64,000 bases of DNA, from contig CP087222.1 in NCBI GenBank assembly GCA_020912385.1, positions 124,001 through 188,000 of the forward strand. Direction: 5' to 3'. This stretch comes from Neofusicoccum parvum (taxonomy: Eukaryota; Ascomycota; Dothideomycetes; Botryosphaeriales; Botryosphaeriaceae). Made by a program: the position numbers and the translations under genes. The notes below the pieces were generated by a model. The model saw only the letters and a program-made list of their open reading frames with translations. It was not told where the DNA came from and did no database searches. Each line of letters begins with the position of its first letter. Within the stretch, counting starts at the first letter, position 1. Shown one piece after another: positions 1-10,812 of this stretch.

Positions 1-4
1 CGCC

Positions 5-860
5 ATGGCGGCCATGCTCGGAGGTGGGGACGGCATGATGAACCAGCTGCCGCTGGAGCAATGGTTCTACGAGCTGCCCGTGTGCACCCGCTGGTGGACC
101 ACCGTCACCGTCGTTATCAGCGTGCTCGTCCAGTGCCATGTTGTCTCGCCCTTCCAGCTGTTCTACAGCTACCGCGCCGTCTTCTACAAGAACCAGGTGC
201 GCCGGCGTCGCGTCCCGCCTCCAGAACCACTGCTAACGCTTCTCGCAGTACTGGCGCGTGCTGTCAACATTCTTCTACTTTGGCCCGCTCAGCCTGGACC
301 TCCTCTTTCATGTCTTCTTCCTCCAGCGTTATTCCCGCCTCCTCGAGGAGGGCTTCGGCCGGTCGCCCGCCCATTTCTCGTGGCTCCTTGCCTACGCCTC
401 CGCCGTCCTGCTCGTTGTCGCCCCAATGTTCTCCATGGGATTCCTCGGCTCCGCCCTGAACAGCACCCTCGTCTACATTTGGAGCCGCAAGAACCCCGAC
501 ACCAGCCTGAGCTTCCTCGGCCTGGTTGTCTTCAAGGCGCCTTTCCTGCCGTGGGTGCTGGCTCTCTTCAGCATGGTTCTGCACGGCACAGTGCCCAAGG
601 ACGATATGCTGGGCATTGTTGTGGGACACGGCACGTATTCCTGCAGCCCCGTTGCGAGCGCGGCAACTAACAAGAACTTAGTGTGGTACTTCTTCAACGA
701 TGTCTACCCGCCCATGAACCACGGGTCCCGCCCGCTTGATCCGCCTTCGTGGTGGGTCCGCCTCTGGGAGGGCCGGCCGGCGACAGATGACGCGCAGAAC
801 ACGGCTGCCGAACCCATCGACCGCGACATTGCCGCCGTTCCCGCGCCCGAACTCAGGTAG
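5..860 (+). CDS. Derlin (DER1 family), ER-associated degradation
   Basis: Rhomboid-fold pseudoprotease of the ER membrane that helps pull misfolded proteins to the cytosol for proteasomal degradation. I read join(5..196, 249..630, 682..860), 250 aa. The family start is visible (QLPLEQWFYELPVCTRWW, then VSPFQLFYSYRAVF), followed by several hydrophobic segments and the C-terminal block VWYFFNDVYP...LDPPSWWVRLW. Intron 1 (197..248) is an ordinary GT-AG intron. Intron 2 (631..681) is read as GC-AG: donor GCACGT, branch CAACTAAC, acceptor TTAG. Removing it joins VGH to VWYFFNDVYP as in other Derlins. It is 51 nt long, so the reading frame stays open when it is retained. The start is taken as the first ATG only four bases from the window edge; an upstream start cannot be excluded. 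A (GTTT)5 tract at 923..942 lies in the 3' region. Confidence 0.9.
631..681 (+). other. GC-AG intron of the Derlin gene
   Basis: A 51-nt frame-neutral intron starting GCACGT and ending AACTTAG, with a strong CTAAC branch point 12-15 nt before the acceptor. No GT donor restores the conserved Derlin junction, so the rarer GC donor is inferred. Confidence 0.7.
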
Positions 861-3161
861 CATTTCCAACGTGGCGTTTTGAGTGTGGCAAGACTTGGCC
901 TCTAGAGATACCCGGCGCTCATGTTTGTTTGTTTGTTTGTTTCACGGCGCTACTGAGGACCCGGTTGGTGGAAGGCGTTTATTATCCGGGGAAAAGCTTG
1001 CTCTAAGCTGCGTATGTAGGGAATGAATCTTGCGGTTGCGCCTTTGCCGCCGTGGCTTCAGGTACACGTCTATTGAGCAGCCTTGGCGGGGCGAGGCTGA
1101 GTGCTGGCTCCGTCACATGCTCTGCCGTTTCAAACGCCACATGCAGGACGCTATAAGAGAAGGTCTCGTACAAAGTTCAGCGAGGTTCAAGGAACTTCTA
1201 GGCACATGTTTCGATGCGACCGGGCGAAGCCACGTTCTGCGGTATCGCGCCAACAAGCGCGAACAACGGCCTATTCCAGCCGGTCTCGACATCCCTTCTC
1301 TCCCTCTCAACCTCGCACGGGATCATGCCTGTCGTCAGTCATCGTTGGGACCGGCATGGATGCCTGCAGTGATCATCTCGCCACTCACAGCGGCGGGGCT
1401 AGCACTGGCGTTGAAGCAGCCTCATCGTCTCAAACCGCTCATCACGGCCAAGCTTGGCACCATCACAGGACCGCTTTGCCGTCTCCACCACGGTTCAGTT
1501 CAGCTGTCTTCGGCTGGGCGCTGGCATTGGACGCGCACCCCGGACCGGCTCTTATCTCTCCCCAAGTCCCTCGGTCACTAGCGGCTGTGGTCGTGTGCGA
1601 AGCTCCAACACCCGAGTCGGGCCGCCTGACAGGAATGCAACCAGGCCGGCTTGTCCAAGCACTCCGTCTCCACCAGCTCTTGGAGGGACGGCGGTGCTGG
1701 ACAAGGCAGCGGGCTCGGCGAGGACCACGTGGCGGGCAGGCAAGGGCGGCCGCACCTGTTCTCGGACGGGCTCTGGCGACGCGGCATTGCGCAACGCGGG
1801 TGGGCTGGGTACCTGACAGCGTCGTCAGCCATATGCAAGCCATACCGCGGCGGCACCACGCCCCGCAACAGGCCCCGCGGCGACTTGGCCGGTGGGGATG
1901 CGGTGGGCTGGTGTTCGCGCAGAGAGCGAGGCGCGAGGCGTGGTTTAGGAAGGTATCAGTCAATCCCTGCCGCTGCTCGCTAGCGCTCCGACCTTAGCAT
2001 GGGCGTCGCCAATACCACTCCATCTCCATCACTAACGCGTGTCCCCCAGGCCATGTGCCGGACCGTCCTTGTAGGCGGCGGCCTCGATCCGTGCAGCTGG
2101 GAGATGCTGCCCGGCGCCGTGGTTGGCTCTGTGCAACCGCCGCCGCCCCGGTTCGTGTCTGCCGAAATCCACCATGCACCGCATCCGTCTGGTCCTGCAC
2201 AGAAACACGGCCTCTGTGCTCGGCCATGAAGAATCCGCACGCCCGCCGCCTCGTCCTCCTTGCATCCCCCAGCACCGCGCCGAGATCTGGCCTTCGCCCT
2301 CTCTTATCTGCCAGCCGTTCCGCTCTGTCTTGCACATGGACTGCCAGTCTCCTTCGGCGCTTGTGGTCGCTGTCGGCACTCCAGCAGTCGAGCGGCTGCC
2401 CGAGTGGCGCTCGAGTAGCTGACACGGCCTTGTGTCACACTTTGCGGTCAGCCTTTGTCTGCTGTCTCTCTTCGGTGCTCACACGTAACCGTCCTCACTC
2501 GGCCGGCCTCTCTTGCCATTCCGCGTCTCGGGGCAGAGCGCCTCACGGACGCCACACTCCTCGTCTGTCCCAGACCCTCCCAGGGACCTCCGGTTCGCGC
2601 AGCCGGTCCACATTCTTGGCTCACGGGAGATTGGACCTTACTCCTCCCCGCCATCTCTGTCCTTTCTTTTGCGCCTGACTTCGGCCTGGCCCTGCGACGA
2701 CGCTGGCCCAAGGCAACATCTCCGAGCGCCGCGCCTTCTCACGGGAACACATCATGCCCTCGACGCAGCACCAGCTTGAGACATGGCTATCATCCTCGGC
2801 TCGCTTCCCAAGCAGCAGGCCCTCTTCGGCTCCTTTTCCTGCACTTCGTAGCATAATGGACCGGCCCGCTTTCGTGCCGCGTGCGACGCAGGTAGCGCAA
2901 TGGTGCTCAGTGCACCTATCGGTCGTCCGCCATCGCCATCCGAATCGTCTGTCATCTGCAGCATGGCTGGACCCGACAGCCCAGGAATGGAGCCGGCTGT
3001 CCTGTTGGCACGGCAAGCCTCCCGGTCTGGCAATATGACACCAAACTCTGCGAGTGGCCCGGCCACGAGGAGTTATGACGATTGCGCCGTGGCAGTGGTA
3101 TGCCTCTTGCGCACGCCTGTGGCCGCCCGAACCCGGTCTCCCTGTCCTGGCAAGAGACAGA
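861..3161. other. Long intergenic region without a supported gene
   Basis: About 2.3 kb of GC-rich DNA. Many overlapping open frames occur on both strands, but all have low-complexity, arginine/serine/proline-rich translations and none shows a family motif. A (GTTT)5 microsatellite lies at 923..942. The right end is presumably the chitinase promoter. I see no RNA gene. Confidence 0.6.
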
Positions 3162-3167
3162 TATAAA
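3162..3167 (+). promoter_or_regulatory. TATA box of the chitinase gene
   Basis: TATAAA lies about 120 bp upstream of the chitinase ATG and is followed by pyrimidine-rich DNA. Good spacing for a fungal core promoter; inferred from sequence only. Confidence 0.55.
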
Positions 3168-3287
3168 GCTCTTGGCTTTTTCAACTCTGGCTGCCCCAGC
3201 GTAGTGGTAGACTTCTGACCATCCCATCCCTCAGCAAGTTCCGCCGCCACACCGATTTCCTCGCACCACTCAGCACAAACCGTAAGA

Positions 3288-4603
3288 ATGCCGTCTACCT
3301 CTACTTTAGCGTCAGTCGTGGTAGGCCTCTCCGCCTTGCGTGTTGTGCAGGCCGGTTTCGACAACACCTCAAGCAGCAACATCGCAGTCTACTGGGGTAT
3401 GCCCGTCCTCATTTAGTGCCATGGTATTGTTCTAATCCCGTGCAGGCCAGAACTCCTACGGTCAAGGAACCGGAGATCTCGCCCAGCAGAGGCTTGCGTA
3501 TTACTGTGCCAGTATGTCCACTCTCTCTCCATACTCGCTAGCAGCTGACCCTGATGCTACCAGACGATGACATTGATGTGAGCCTACATGTGGTGTAGAT
3601 AATCCCTCCTTATTGACTTGCACAGGTCATCCCAATGGCGTTCATGACTGTCATCACGGACACGACCGGGCATCCCCAACTCAACTTCGCCAACCAAGGT
3701 GATAAATGCACCACGTTTGATGGCACTTCGCTTTTCAACTGCACCGAGCTTGCGTAAGTTGTCTCAGCGCTACCAGCCGCCGGGCATCTTCAGTCTTTCC
3801 ACAACAGACTGGCCACCTCTATATCCCCGTGGCTGACGCCCCTTTCCTACAGTACGGACATTCCCATCTGCCAGGAACAATACAACAAGACTATCACGCT
3901 GTCCATCGGTGGCGCAACCTACACAGAGGGCGGCTTCAGCAACGAGACCGAAGCCCAAGCAGCGGCCGACATGATCTGGGCAACATTCGGGCCGAACCAA
4001 AACGACAGCAGCGTCCTGCGGCCCTTCGGCGACGCCGCGCTCGACGGCTTCGACTTCGACTTCGAGTCGACCGTGTCCAACATGGCGCCGTTCGCGCAGC
4101 GGCTGCGCGACCTGATGGACGCCAGCGAGGCGGCCGACGGCAAGCACCGCATCCTGACGGCGGCGCCGCAGTGCCCGTTCCCGGACGCGGCGGACGACCA
4201 GTTCCTCAGCGGGCCGGCGGGCGACGGGGCGGGCGCGGTGCCCATGGACGCGGTGCTGGTGCAGTTCTACAACAACTACTGCGGGCAGCAGTCGTACGTC
4301 GCCGGCGCCGCCGACCAGTGGAACTTCAACTTCGCCACCTGGGACAACTGGGCCAAGACGCTGTCGGCCAACGCCGGCGTCCGCGTCCTGCTGGGCGTGC
4401 CCGCCAGCGCCACCGCCGCCGGCTCCGGCTACAAGAGCGCCGCCGACATGGCCCCCATCATCGACTACGTCGAGAACTTCACCAGCTTCGGCGGCGTCAT
4501 GATGTGGGACGTGTCGCAGGCCTACGCCAACACCGGCTTCCTGGACGGGGTCAAGGGCGAGCTGGAGGACGCGGCTGCGGAGGAGCCGGAGTACTGCGGC
4601 TGA
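3288..4603 (+). CDS. Secreted GH18 chitinase (class III type)
   Basis: Endochitinase cleaving beta-1,4-GlcNAc chains of chitin by substrate-assisted catalysis, probably secreted for wall remodelling or chitin scavenging. Join(3288..3396, 3446..3511, 3564..3577, 3626..3753, 3853..4603), 355 aa. Residues 1-22 form a signal peptide ending VVQA. The mature start NIAVYWGQNSYGQGTGDLAQ is the classic class III opening. The SIGG substrate-binding motif is present, and the catalytic signature DGFDFDFE is complete (D170, D173, D175, proton donor E177). No chitin-binding module or GPI signal is seen; the protein ends shortly after the barrel (EEPEYCG). Exon 3 is only 14 nt, yet both its splice sites are good and the frame across it is exact. 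The start is the first ATG downstream of the TATA box. Confidence 0.93.
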
Positions 4604-5435
4604 AGATGAGGAGGGGTTCGAGGTCTGCCGAGGGCCTGGATGTTTGAGTCGTTGTTCGAGGCGGGCGGAAGGTGGTAGGCACTGCGGTAGGGCGAGAGTT
4701 GGGGAATTCTGGGATAGATATTGCGGGTTTTCGGGTGTGCATTTCCGGATCTTCTCCATTCCGTCGCTTTTAGGGTTGGGATCTCGCTGCGGCTTGTCCA
4801 TGGTTGCGGCGTTGACACTTCTTTCTGCATGATAGACTATACCCACTTATATCCGCTCGCTGCATATATGAATATATCACGATATTTACTACTTTCAAGA
4901 TGTGTAGCAGTGCTCATGAGGAATGTTCTCAGGTATCTTGGCTTTCTGTGTGGCAGTTAATCCCAGTGCTGGAACCCTGCCGTGTATCCGGATAGAAATT
5001 CGCTATCATCTCGGTGTAGTCTCCGTCCCCTAAATGCTGAAATGATTGACGTCACCGTTTAGTTTCACCACCACGCAGAATTGAAGAAAGCTCGCAGGTG
5101 CCGTCATATGACAGTCAATGCTTTTAGTACGTGGCGTTGCTTAAAGACGGTACACCGTAGTAACACCGAGATAGCATTCCGACCTGTTATACCCACGGGC
5201 GTCTACAGGGATCAGAGCTTTTCATCACTGTCTCTTTAGGCGCAACAAAGTAATTGCCCTCGGGATAAAAGCCATAGCAAGCTCTCTTGTTACGACCTCA
5301 TTGAATTTGTCCCGCAACTCAACCCTTCGGTTTCGCTTTAGCTTGCCCATCATGTAGCCGCGCTACATACTGCAGTGGGCTGACTTCGCGAGCGACCCTC
5401 GTATTCTCTTCACAGCCTTTCCTGCTGGGGCAGGC

Positions 5436-5587
5436 GTGGGGGGAAGGGGCCGCAGCCGCGGCCGGGTGCGGGCGCCCGGGCGGAGGAAGAAGAGGAGGTG
5501 GAGAGGGCGTGCTACTTTCAGCGGCTGAACTACGCGTCGCTGAGCGCGGTGGATGTGATGTCGTCGAGGCGGTTCGCGTTGGATTGA
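5436..5587 (+). pseudogene. Short relic resembling the C-terminus of a protein
   Basis: An isolated GC-rich patch in AT-rich DNA has an open frame with coding-like composition: an acidic run of five Glu, then RACYFQRLNYASLSAVDVM, ending SSRRFALD and TGA. No upstream exon or start is apparent and I do not recognise the family. It may be the broken 3' end of a duplicated gene. Confidence 0.3.
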
Positions 5588-5625
5588 GGGAGGGAGGGAG
5601 GGAGGGAGGGAGGGAGGGAGGGAGA
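5586..5625 (+). repeat. (GGGA)n microsatellite
   Basis: About nine tandem GGGA units directly after the stop codon of the preceding coding relic. Confidence 0.9.
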
Positions 5626-6767
5626 GGTTGTACGGCTTGATGGTGAGGTTGGGGGTAGTGGGTTGTGGTTGAGCTACGGAATACGGTAGCTGAAAGTAGT
5701 ATGAGGATCTAGGAAAAGGCCTAGAGGCTTGGTGAATCTAGATATTGTAGGTTACTACAGGTTGCTGCAGGTTTCTATAGGTCATTAGAGGCGGGAGTGG
5801 CGAAGACGGAAAGAGTTGAGAAGAGCTCAAGTAACCTCTACCGCATGACGGCATGAGCTACAGTCGCGGAGGACTGGGAAGAAATAAGGGAGCTGTTGGA
5901 ATCATATTCGGGGCGGTGGCCACCACATAGAACATCCTCGGAAGATGAAAGACTCGGTCCGCCAGGTAAATGGCCGGGAAGTAATCCTGGCTAATGTTTA
6001 GTTTTACGCCAACGCTTTCCTGTACGTTAAGAAAGCAAAGAAGGTTCATCCTTCTCCATCCCACTCCCTTCTTCACTTAACTATGGAGCGTGACTAGCTA
6101 GACAACGGGTCATATCCTCATTCTTACCGGATTAGGTAATTTTCATATCGGACATCGCTGAAGGAGTATGCATGCCGGGGGAAGCTCCCGAAAAGCTCTG
6201 AATTTCTGTGTATTGAACAAAGCATTCTACCCAAAACTCATTCAGCATTATAGAAGACAGCCAATCCACACTCAGCCAGCGAGTCAACCAACCCCTGACG
6301 GCGAACCAACTCTGCCCTTGGTCTATCCAGGTCTCTCTCCTCCATTAGCATTTCCAGCCGGAGACGAAGACGTATGGTAGACCGCAGAGAGTCAAAGCTC
6401 AAGCCCAGAGGGGAGAAGGAACTCCAGCTAGCGGGTAAGGACGGGGATCAACTCTCGTTTCCCAGAACTACATCTGTGTAGTGATGGCAAATTTTAGCAT
6501 CCCGAGTTCCCGGACATTTCATGCTCCAAAAATAACTGACAAATCCTGTTGCTGGCTTTGACATTGCCAGATGCAACTCTTTCTGCAAATGGGGGACCGT
6601 TTGGGGGGTCGCTTCCACGATCGGACGAACAATCTTCGTTCGTCCTGATTAGGCTCGCCGCAGCAAACCTGTTCCACCATCCTCGCTGTGAAGGACACGA
6701 TCAAACCAAAATTTAGGAATGTTCCCAAATCAGCAGTCAAAGTCCATCAAAGAATCGCGTGTGCTTC

Positions 6768-8815
6768 TTAGTCTTTCCGTTTCTTCAGCTCCTTCACCTT
6801 CTCCTCAACCCATGCTCGGACTTCCTGTGGACCGGGAGGGCCTTGCCCGCTCTGCTTTCTCTTGGCAATTTCGGCTTTGATCTCCTCAATGGCCTCATCC
6901 ACCTCCAGCTCGGGATCATCCGGTAGACCCATCAGCGGAACCCTTCCTACACCCTCGGCAGAGGGATTCCTGCTCAAGCCAGGGCGGATGCCCAGGGCTT
7001 CACCAAGAATCTTCTCTTCTAGAAGATCATCAACCGTGAGGTGAGTGCGGCCGCGAGTGATAAGATCGGCAGCGGAAGGAGTCTGGGCAGTTGCACTAGA
7101 GGTTGCTGAATCTTTCGAACCTGCGGGCTTGACAGCTCCCGCTCTCTTTGCCACTTGCTTCTGCAGTATTTTCTTGCCTGGAGAAGCAAGGAAGCCAACA
7201 GAAGCAACGACACCGATGATGGTATAGAAGTAGACACGGCTCCAGACGAGCAGTGACGGGGCGAGCTCGAGGGTGATGAACGGGAGCACCGTGTACGAGA
7301 ATGCAAGCTGAGTAATGAGCCAGGTAAATATGTCGTAGTAGATTTTGGTAGGAAGGGGACGCTGGCCATCAGGAGTCAGGAAGAAAGGCCGAAGAAGGCG
7401 ACGGCCATCTACATCGTGTTAGCGAACAAGACAAATGTGGGACGACACTACTCACTCTTCGCAATGGTTTGGAGGAAGCTTGCTAGGACGAAGCTCATGT
7501 AGTAACCCGGGTAGAAGCCATGCCAGAAAGCAGAGGTGACGAAGGTAGCCATGCTGGCGCGGAACCCGGGCTTCTTGCCCTTGGGAGTGACCCTCAGATA
7601 CATGTAGTTGCGGAGCCAGAGGTTGGTGTTGATGTTCCAGTTACCGAGGTAGGCGTGCGTGTTCTGAGCCAGCTCGATGCCAAGAGGCTTCACGTTTTGA
7701 AGACGGTTCCAGTTGACTCGACCAGTCTTGGGATCAATACCCTTGTAGCCAATACCGGACAATATGCAGGCACCTTCAGTCAAATGCCAGACGCCGTAAT
7801 ACTTCATGCGCGTAGCGAAGCCAACCATGTGTAAGTAGTAGAGACGCTTGAGGAAGTTGTGCTGCATATATTCGTCACCAAGAAGGAGGCTGGTGTTGTA
7901 CCACCCAGAAAACTGGAGGAAGGCGAAGATCCAAAGCAGCCCATATGCAGCTTTCCAAGCAGCCGGGGTGCCACTGCGGGGAATTTTGCGCTTCTTGCGA
8001 GTGGGAGGAGCCTTGGATGGGTCGACACCAGGAGGAAGCTCGAACATGCTGGTGGTCAGCCACTGGCGATAGTCGACGTAGTCAAATGCGGGGCCGGCGA
8101 AGAGAGAAGGAAAGAACAGGACATAGCCCGTATAGTCCATAACTGACGGCAGGTCGCGAATGGCACGCTCTTTCTGGTAGTCTGACAGCTCCTTCTCGGA
8201 TAAGCGGCCGTCTTGGACATTCCAGCAGAAGGCGGTGAGCTTCATGATCAGCACCATCTGAGCACCGGTGATGTCGACGTTCTGCGGCTCGTTCCTAAAC
8301 TGGCGGTCGAGGTGATTGACGGACATGTGGCCCATGAGGAAGACGAAGCCAACCCATGGCATCAGCGGGCCCTCGATGTATTTGGCAATGGCGTAGGCAC
8401 CGGCGGAGCTGATGAACAGCGTGCGAAGACCGGCCCACAGGTCAAACAGACCAACGAGGTAGAAGAGGGAGGTGCTGGTGCCATGTAAGTGCTGTGGGGT
8501 GGCAGGGCGGCAGCAGCTGGGGCGTACACTATAATAAAGACATTCTTCTGCCACGGCTTCGAGTCGGGAATGCGCTTGAGGACGCCAGCGAGCGGGTACG
8601 AGATCAAGAAAGACGCGATGAGCTTGACTGCGGCAGTGAGCAGACATTCGCAAGGTGGCGAGGACACCGGGACGTACGCTCATCGGTAGAGGCACCAAGC
8701 GCGTCAGCCACATAGGCGAAAGCTGGGCAGACGGAGCTCGTTAGCGGAGTGGACAGACTGTGGGGCGGGCGATGGAGCAGACAGGCGACGTACGAGTGTT
8801 GATGTAGGGCAGCAT
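6768..8815 (-). CDS. MBOAT lysophospholipid acyltransferase (Ale1/Lpt1 type)
   Basis: Membrane-bound O-acyltransferase that re-acylates lysophospholipids in the ER (Lands cycle). Complement(join(6768..7408, 7456..8474, 8528..8627, 8678..8722, 8794..8815)), 608 aa, four introns with matched phases. Multiple hydrophobic helices span roughly residues 20-470. The MBOAT catalytic motif SAFWHGFYPGYY is intact with His at about residue 374, and the conserved GHMSVNHLDRQ and SFLFAGP-like (FFPSLFAGPAFDY) blocks are present. The tail is hydrophilic and charged and ends KELKKRKD, resembling a dilysine-type ER retrieval signal (inference). The first exon is only 22 nt and the second 45 nt. The gene is divergent from CWC27 with 341 bp between the start codons. 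Confidence 0.92.
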
Positions 8816-9156
8816 GGTGGGCGACGGGGCAGCGACGGGGCGGCGACGGCACAGCAGTGAGCAGTCAGCGCATGGCGGGTGCAGTGTCGCGGGTGGGTGG
8901 TGAGGGAGGGAGGGAGGGAGCTTGAATTTAGGCGCGTGGACACTGTGGTGGGCGGTTGGCCAGTGACGTTGGCGGCTCCGCGCACGCACCGACCACCGCG
9001 GCCGCCAGCTGCTCTCCATCTTTTCGCCGGCCTGGCCCTGGCCCTGGACTCCGACGCTGGCATCTGCCCAACGCCTGCGCAACCCACCGTCCGTCCCGCC
9101 GCTGCCCCCGCCTGACCCCGCCATCGTCCCCCGGCCCGCTGCGCGCTGCCCCCGCC
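8816..9156. promoter_or_regulatory. Bidirectional promoter, acyltransferase / CWC27
   Basis: 341 bp separates two divergent start codons, so it must hold both promoters. It is GC-rich with a GGGA/GGGT-rich tract near 8890-8920 and no obvious TATA box. Confidence 0.6.
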
Positions 9157-10812
9157 ATGTCGTCGGTCTACAACCTCGAGCCGCAGCCGACGGCCAAGGT
9201 GATCCTGCACACCACCGCCGGCGACCTCGCGCTCGAGCTGTTCGCCAAGCAGACCCCGCTGGCCTCGCGCAACTTCCTGCAGCTGTGCCTCGATGGCTAC
9301 TACGACAACACCATCTTCCACCGCCTGGTCCCCGGCTTCATCATCCAGGGCGGCGACCCCACCGGCACCGGCTCCGGCGGCGAGAGCAGCTACGATGGCG
9401 AGCCCTTCGCCGACGAGTTCCATTCGCGCCTCAAGTTCAATCGCCGCGGCCTGCTGGGCATGGCCAACACCGGCAAGAAGGACGACAATGGCAGCCAGTT
9501 CTTCATTACTCTTGGCCAGACTCCGGATCTGACCAAGACCAACACCATGTTTGGCCGCATTGAGGGCGACACTATATACAACCTGATGAAGATGGGCGAG
9601 GCCGATCTGACTGAGGAAGAGGGCAGCGAACGCCCGCTGTATCCCACCAAGATTACCGGCACCGAGATCATCGTCAACCCGTTTGACGACATGGTGAAGC
9701 GGGTGCAGATAGCCCAGCCCACCACTCAGGAGAAGAAGGGCCCGAAGAAGGCAAAGCGCAAGGCCGCGAAGCAGCTGCTGAGCTTTGGTGGTGACGAGGG
9801 CGATGATGCAGACGTCGCGCCAGTGGTGAAGAAGCCCAAGTTCAACACCAAGCTCGTCAGTGCTGCACAGGAAGACGGCGCCGAGCTCAACAACACCCCC
9901 AAGCCGCGCGCATCCGAACCCAAGCCGCCCAAGCCCACGAAGAAGCCCTCTCCGCAGCCCACGCCGTCCCCGCCACCGAAAGCGAAGCCCGCAGAGCCCG
10001 CTCCTGCTCCGCGTCGCTCATCGCGATCGCCCTCCATCTCCTCCGAATCCGAGCCCGAACAGGTCAACAAAATGTCGTCGCTGCTCGAGCGCACCAACGC
10101 ACAAATTGCCGAGTTGAAGGCCAGCATGAAGCGCAACACGGGATCAGCTGCGAAGGAAGCCCCGAAGAAAAAGTCTGCACTAGAGGCCATGATTCCTGAG
10201 ACGTCCACCCGCGGTCGGAAGAGGCGTGGCGGAGCCGGTGATTCTAAGGCCGACCTTCAGGCCATGGAACTCTTCAATGCTTTCAAAAACAAACTTGAGA
10301 GCGCACCAAAGGAGGAGGCTCCCGTGGCCAAGGCTGAACAAGGGAAAGCTGTCCAGGAAGACAAGTCCAAAGACGAGGTGGAGGATACGGAAGCCATTCT
10401 CTGTGACCTGCACTTTGTTCCTAACTGCCAATCCTGTCGCGACTGGGAGGTTCCGGACTCGAATGCCGCCAATGACGAAGACAACGATGCTGGCTGGATG
10501 AGCCATGCCCTCACCTTTGAGAAAGACCGTCTTGGGAAGGATTTGGAGTGGAAGAGGAAGAACGAAGAGGAGTTGGTCGTCATCGACCCTCGGGAGAAAG
10601 CAAAGGAGATTGTGGGCGACAAGAAAGGAAGGAAACACAGGGATGGTGATGTCGGACGCGATCGAGACCGTGACCGGAGAGGTGGGGACCGAGCTGATCG
10701 GCAAAACGACCGGGATCGCGGTGGAAGACACGAAAAAGGCGGCAGTTGGAAGGACGATAGAGATAGGGACAACAGGCGTGAGAAGATCGTTAGGAGCATG
10801 GGAGCGAGGTAG
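9157..10812 (+). CDS. CWC27: Spliceosomal cyclophilin CWC27
   Basis: Peptidyl-prolyl isomerase-like subunit of the activated spliceosome. Intronless, 551 aa. Residues 1-175 form the cyclophilin domain, starting SSVYNLEPQPTAKVILHTT and containing FHRLVPGFIIQGGDPTGTG and NGSQFFITLG. The position of the catalytic-pocket Trp of cyclophilin A is occupied by PDL (TPDLTKTNTMFG), so isomerase activity is probably weak or absent, as in other CWC27 proteins. Next come a lysine-rich nuclear segment, a proline-rich linker, a coiled-coil region around SSLLERTNAQIAELKAS, and a C-terminal tail of alternating Arg and Asp. The open frame extends upstream of 9157, but the conserved protein begins at this ATG. 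Confidence 0.93.
   Translation: MSSVYNLEPQPTAKVILHTTAGDLALELFAKQTPLASRNFLQLCLDGYYDNTIFHRLVPGFIIQGGDPTGTGSGGESSYDGEPFADEFHSRLKFNRRGLLGMANTGKKDDNGSQFFITLGQTPDLTKTNTMFGRIEGDTIYNLMKMGEADLTEEEGSERPLYPTKITGTEIIVNPFDDMVKRVQIAQPTTQEKKGPKKAKRKAAKQLLSFGGDEGDDADVAPVVKKPKFNTKLVSAAQEDGAELNNTPKPRASEPKPPKPTKKPSPQPTPSPPPKAKPAEPAPAPRRSSRSPSISSESEPEQVNKMSSLLERTNAQIAELKASMKRNTGSAAKEAPKKKSALEAMIPETSTRGRKRRGGAGDSKADLQAMELFNAFKNKLESAPKEEAPVAKAEQGKAVQEDKSKDEVEDTEAILCDLHFVPNCQSCRDWEVPDSNAANDEDNDAGWMSHALTFEKDRLGKDLEWKRKNEEELVVIDPREKAKEIVGDKKGRKHRDGDVGRDRDRDRRGGDRADRQNDRDRGGRHEKGGSWKDDRDRDNRREKIVRSMGAR

Larger units (their letters stand above)
4604..6767. other. Intergenic region, mostly AT-rich
   Basis: 2.2 kb between chitinase and the acyltransferase. 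The left part is the chitinase 3' region. A GC-rich patch at about 5430-5590 carries a coding-looking relic followed by a GGGA microsatellite (listed separately). The rest has no open frame worth calling on either strand. Confidence 0.6.

Noticed and set aside
1030..3382. Overlapping long frames upstream of the chitinase
   Set aside because: Low-complexity translations on both strands; no motif, no coherent splice model.
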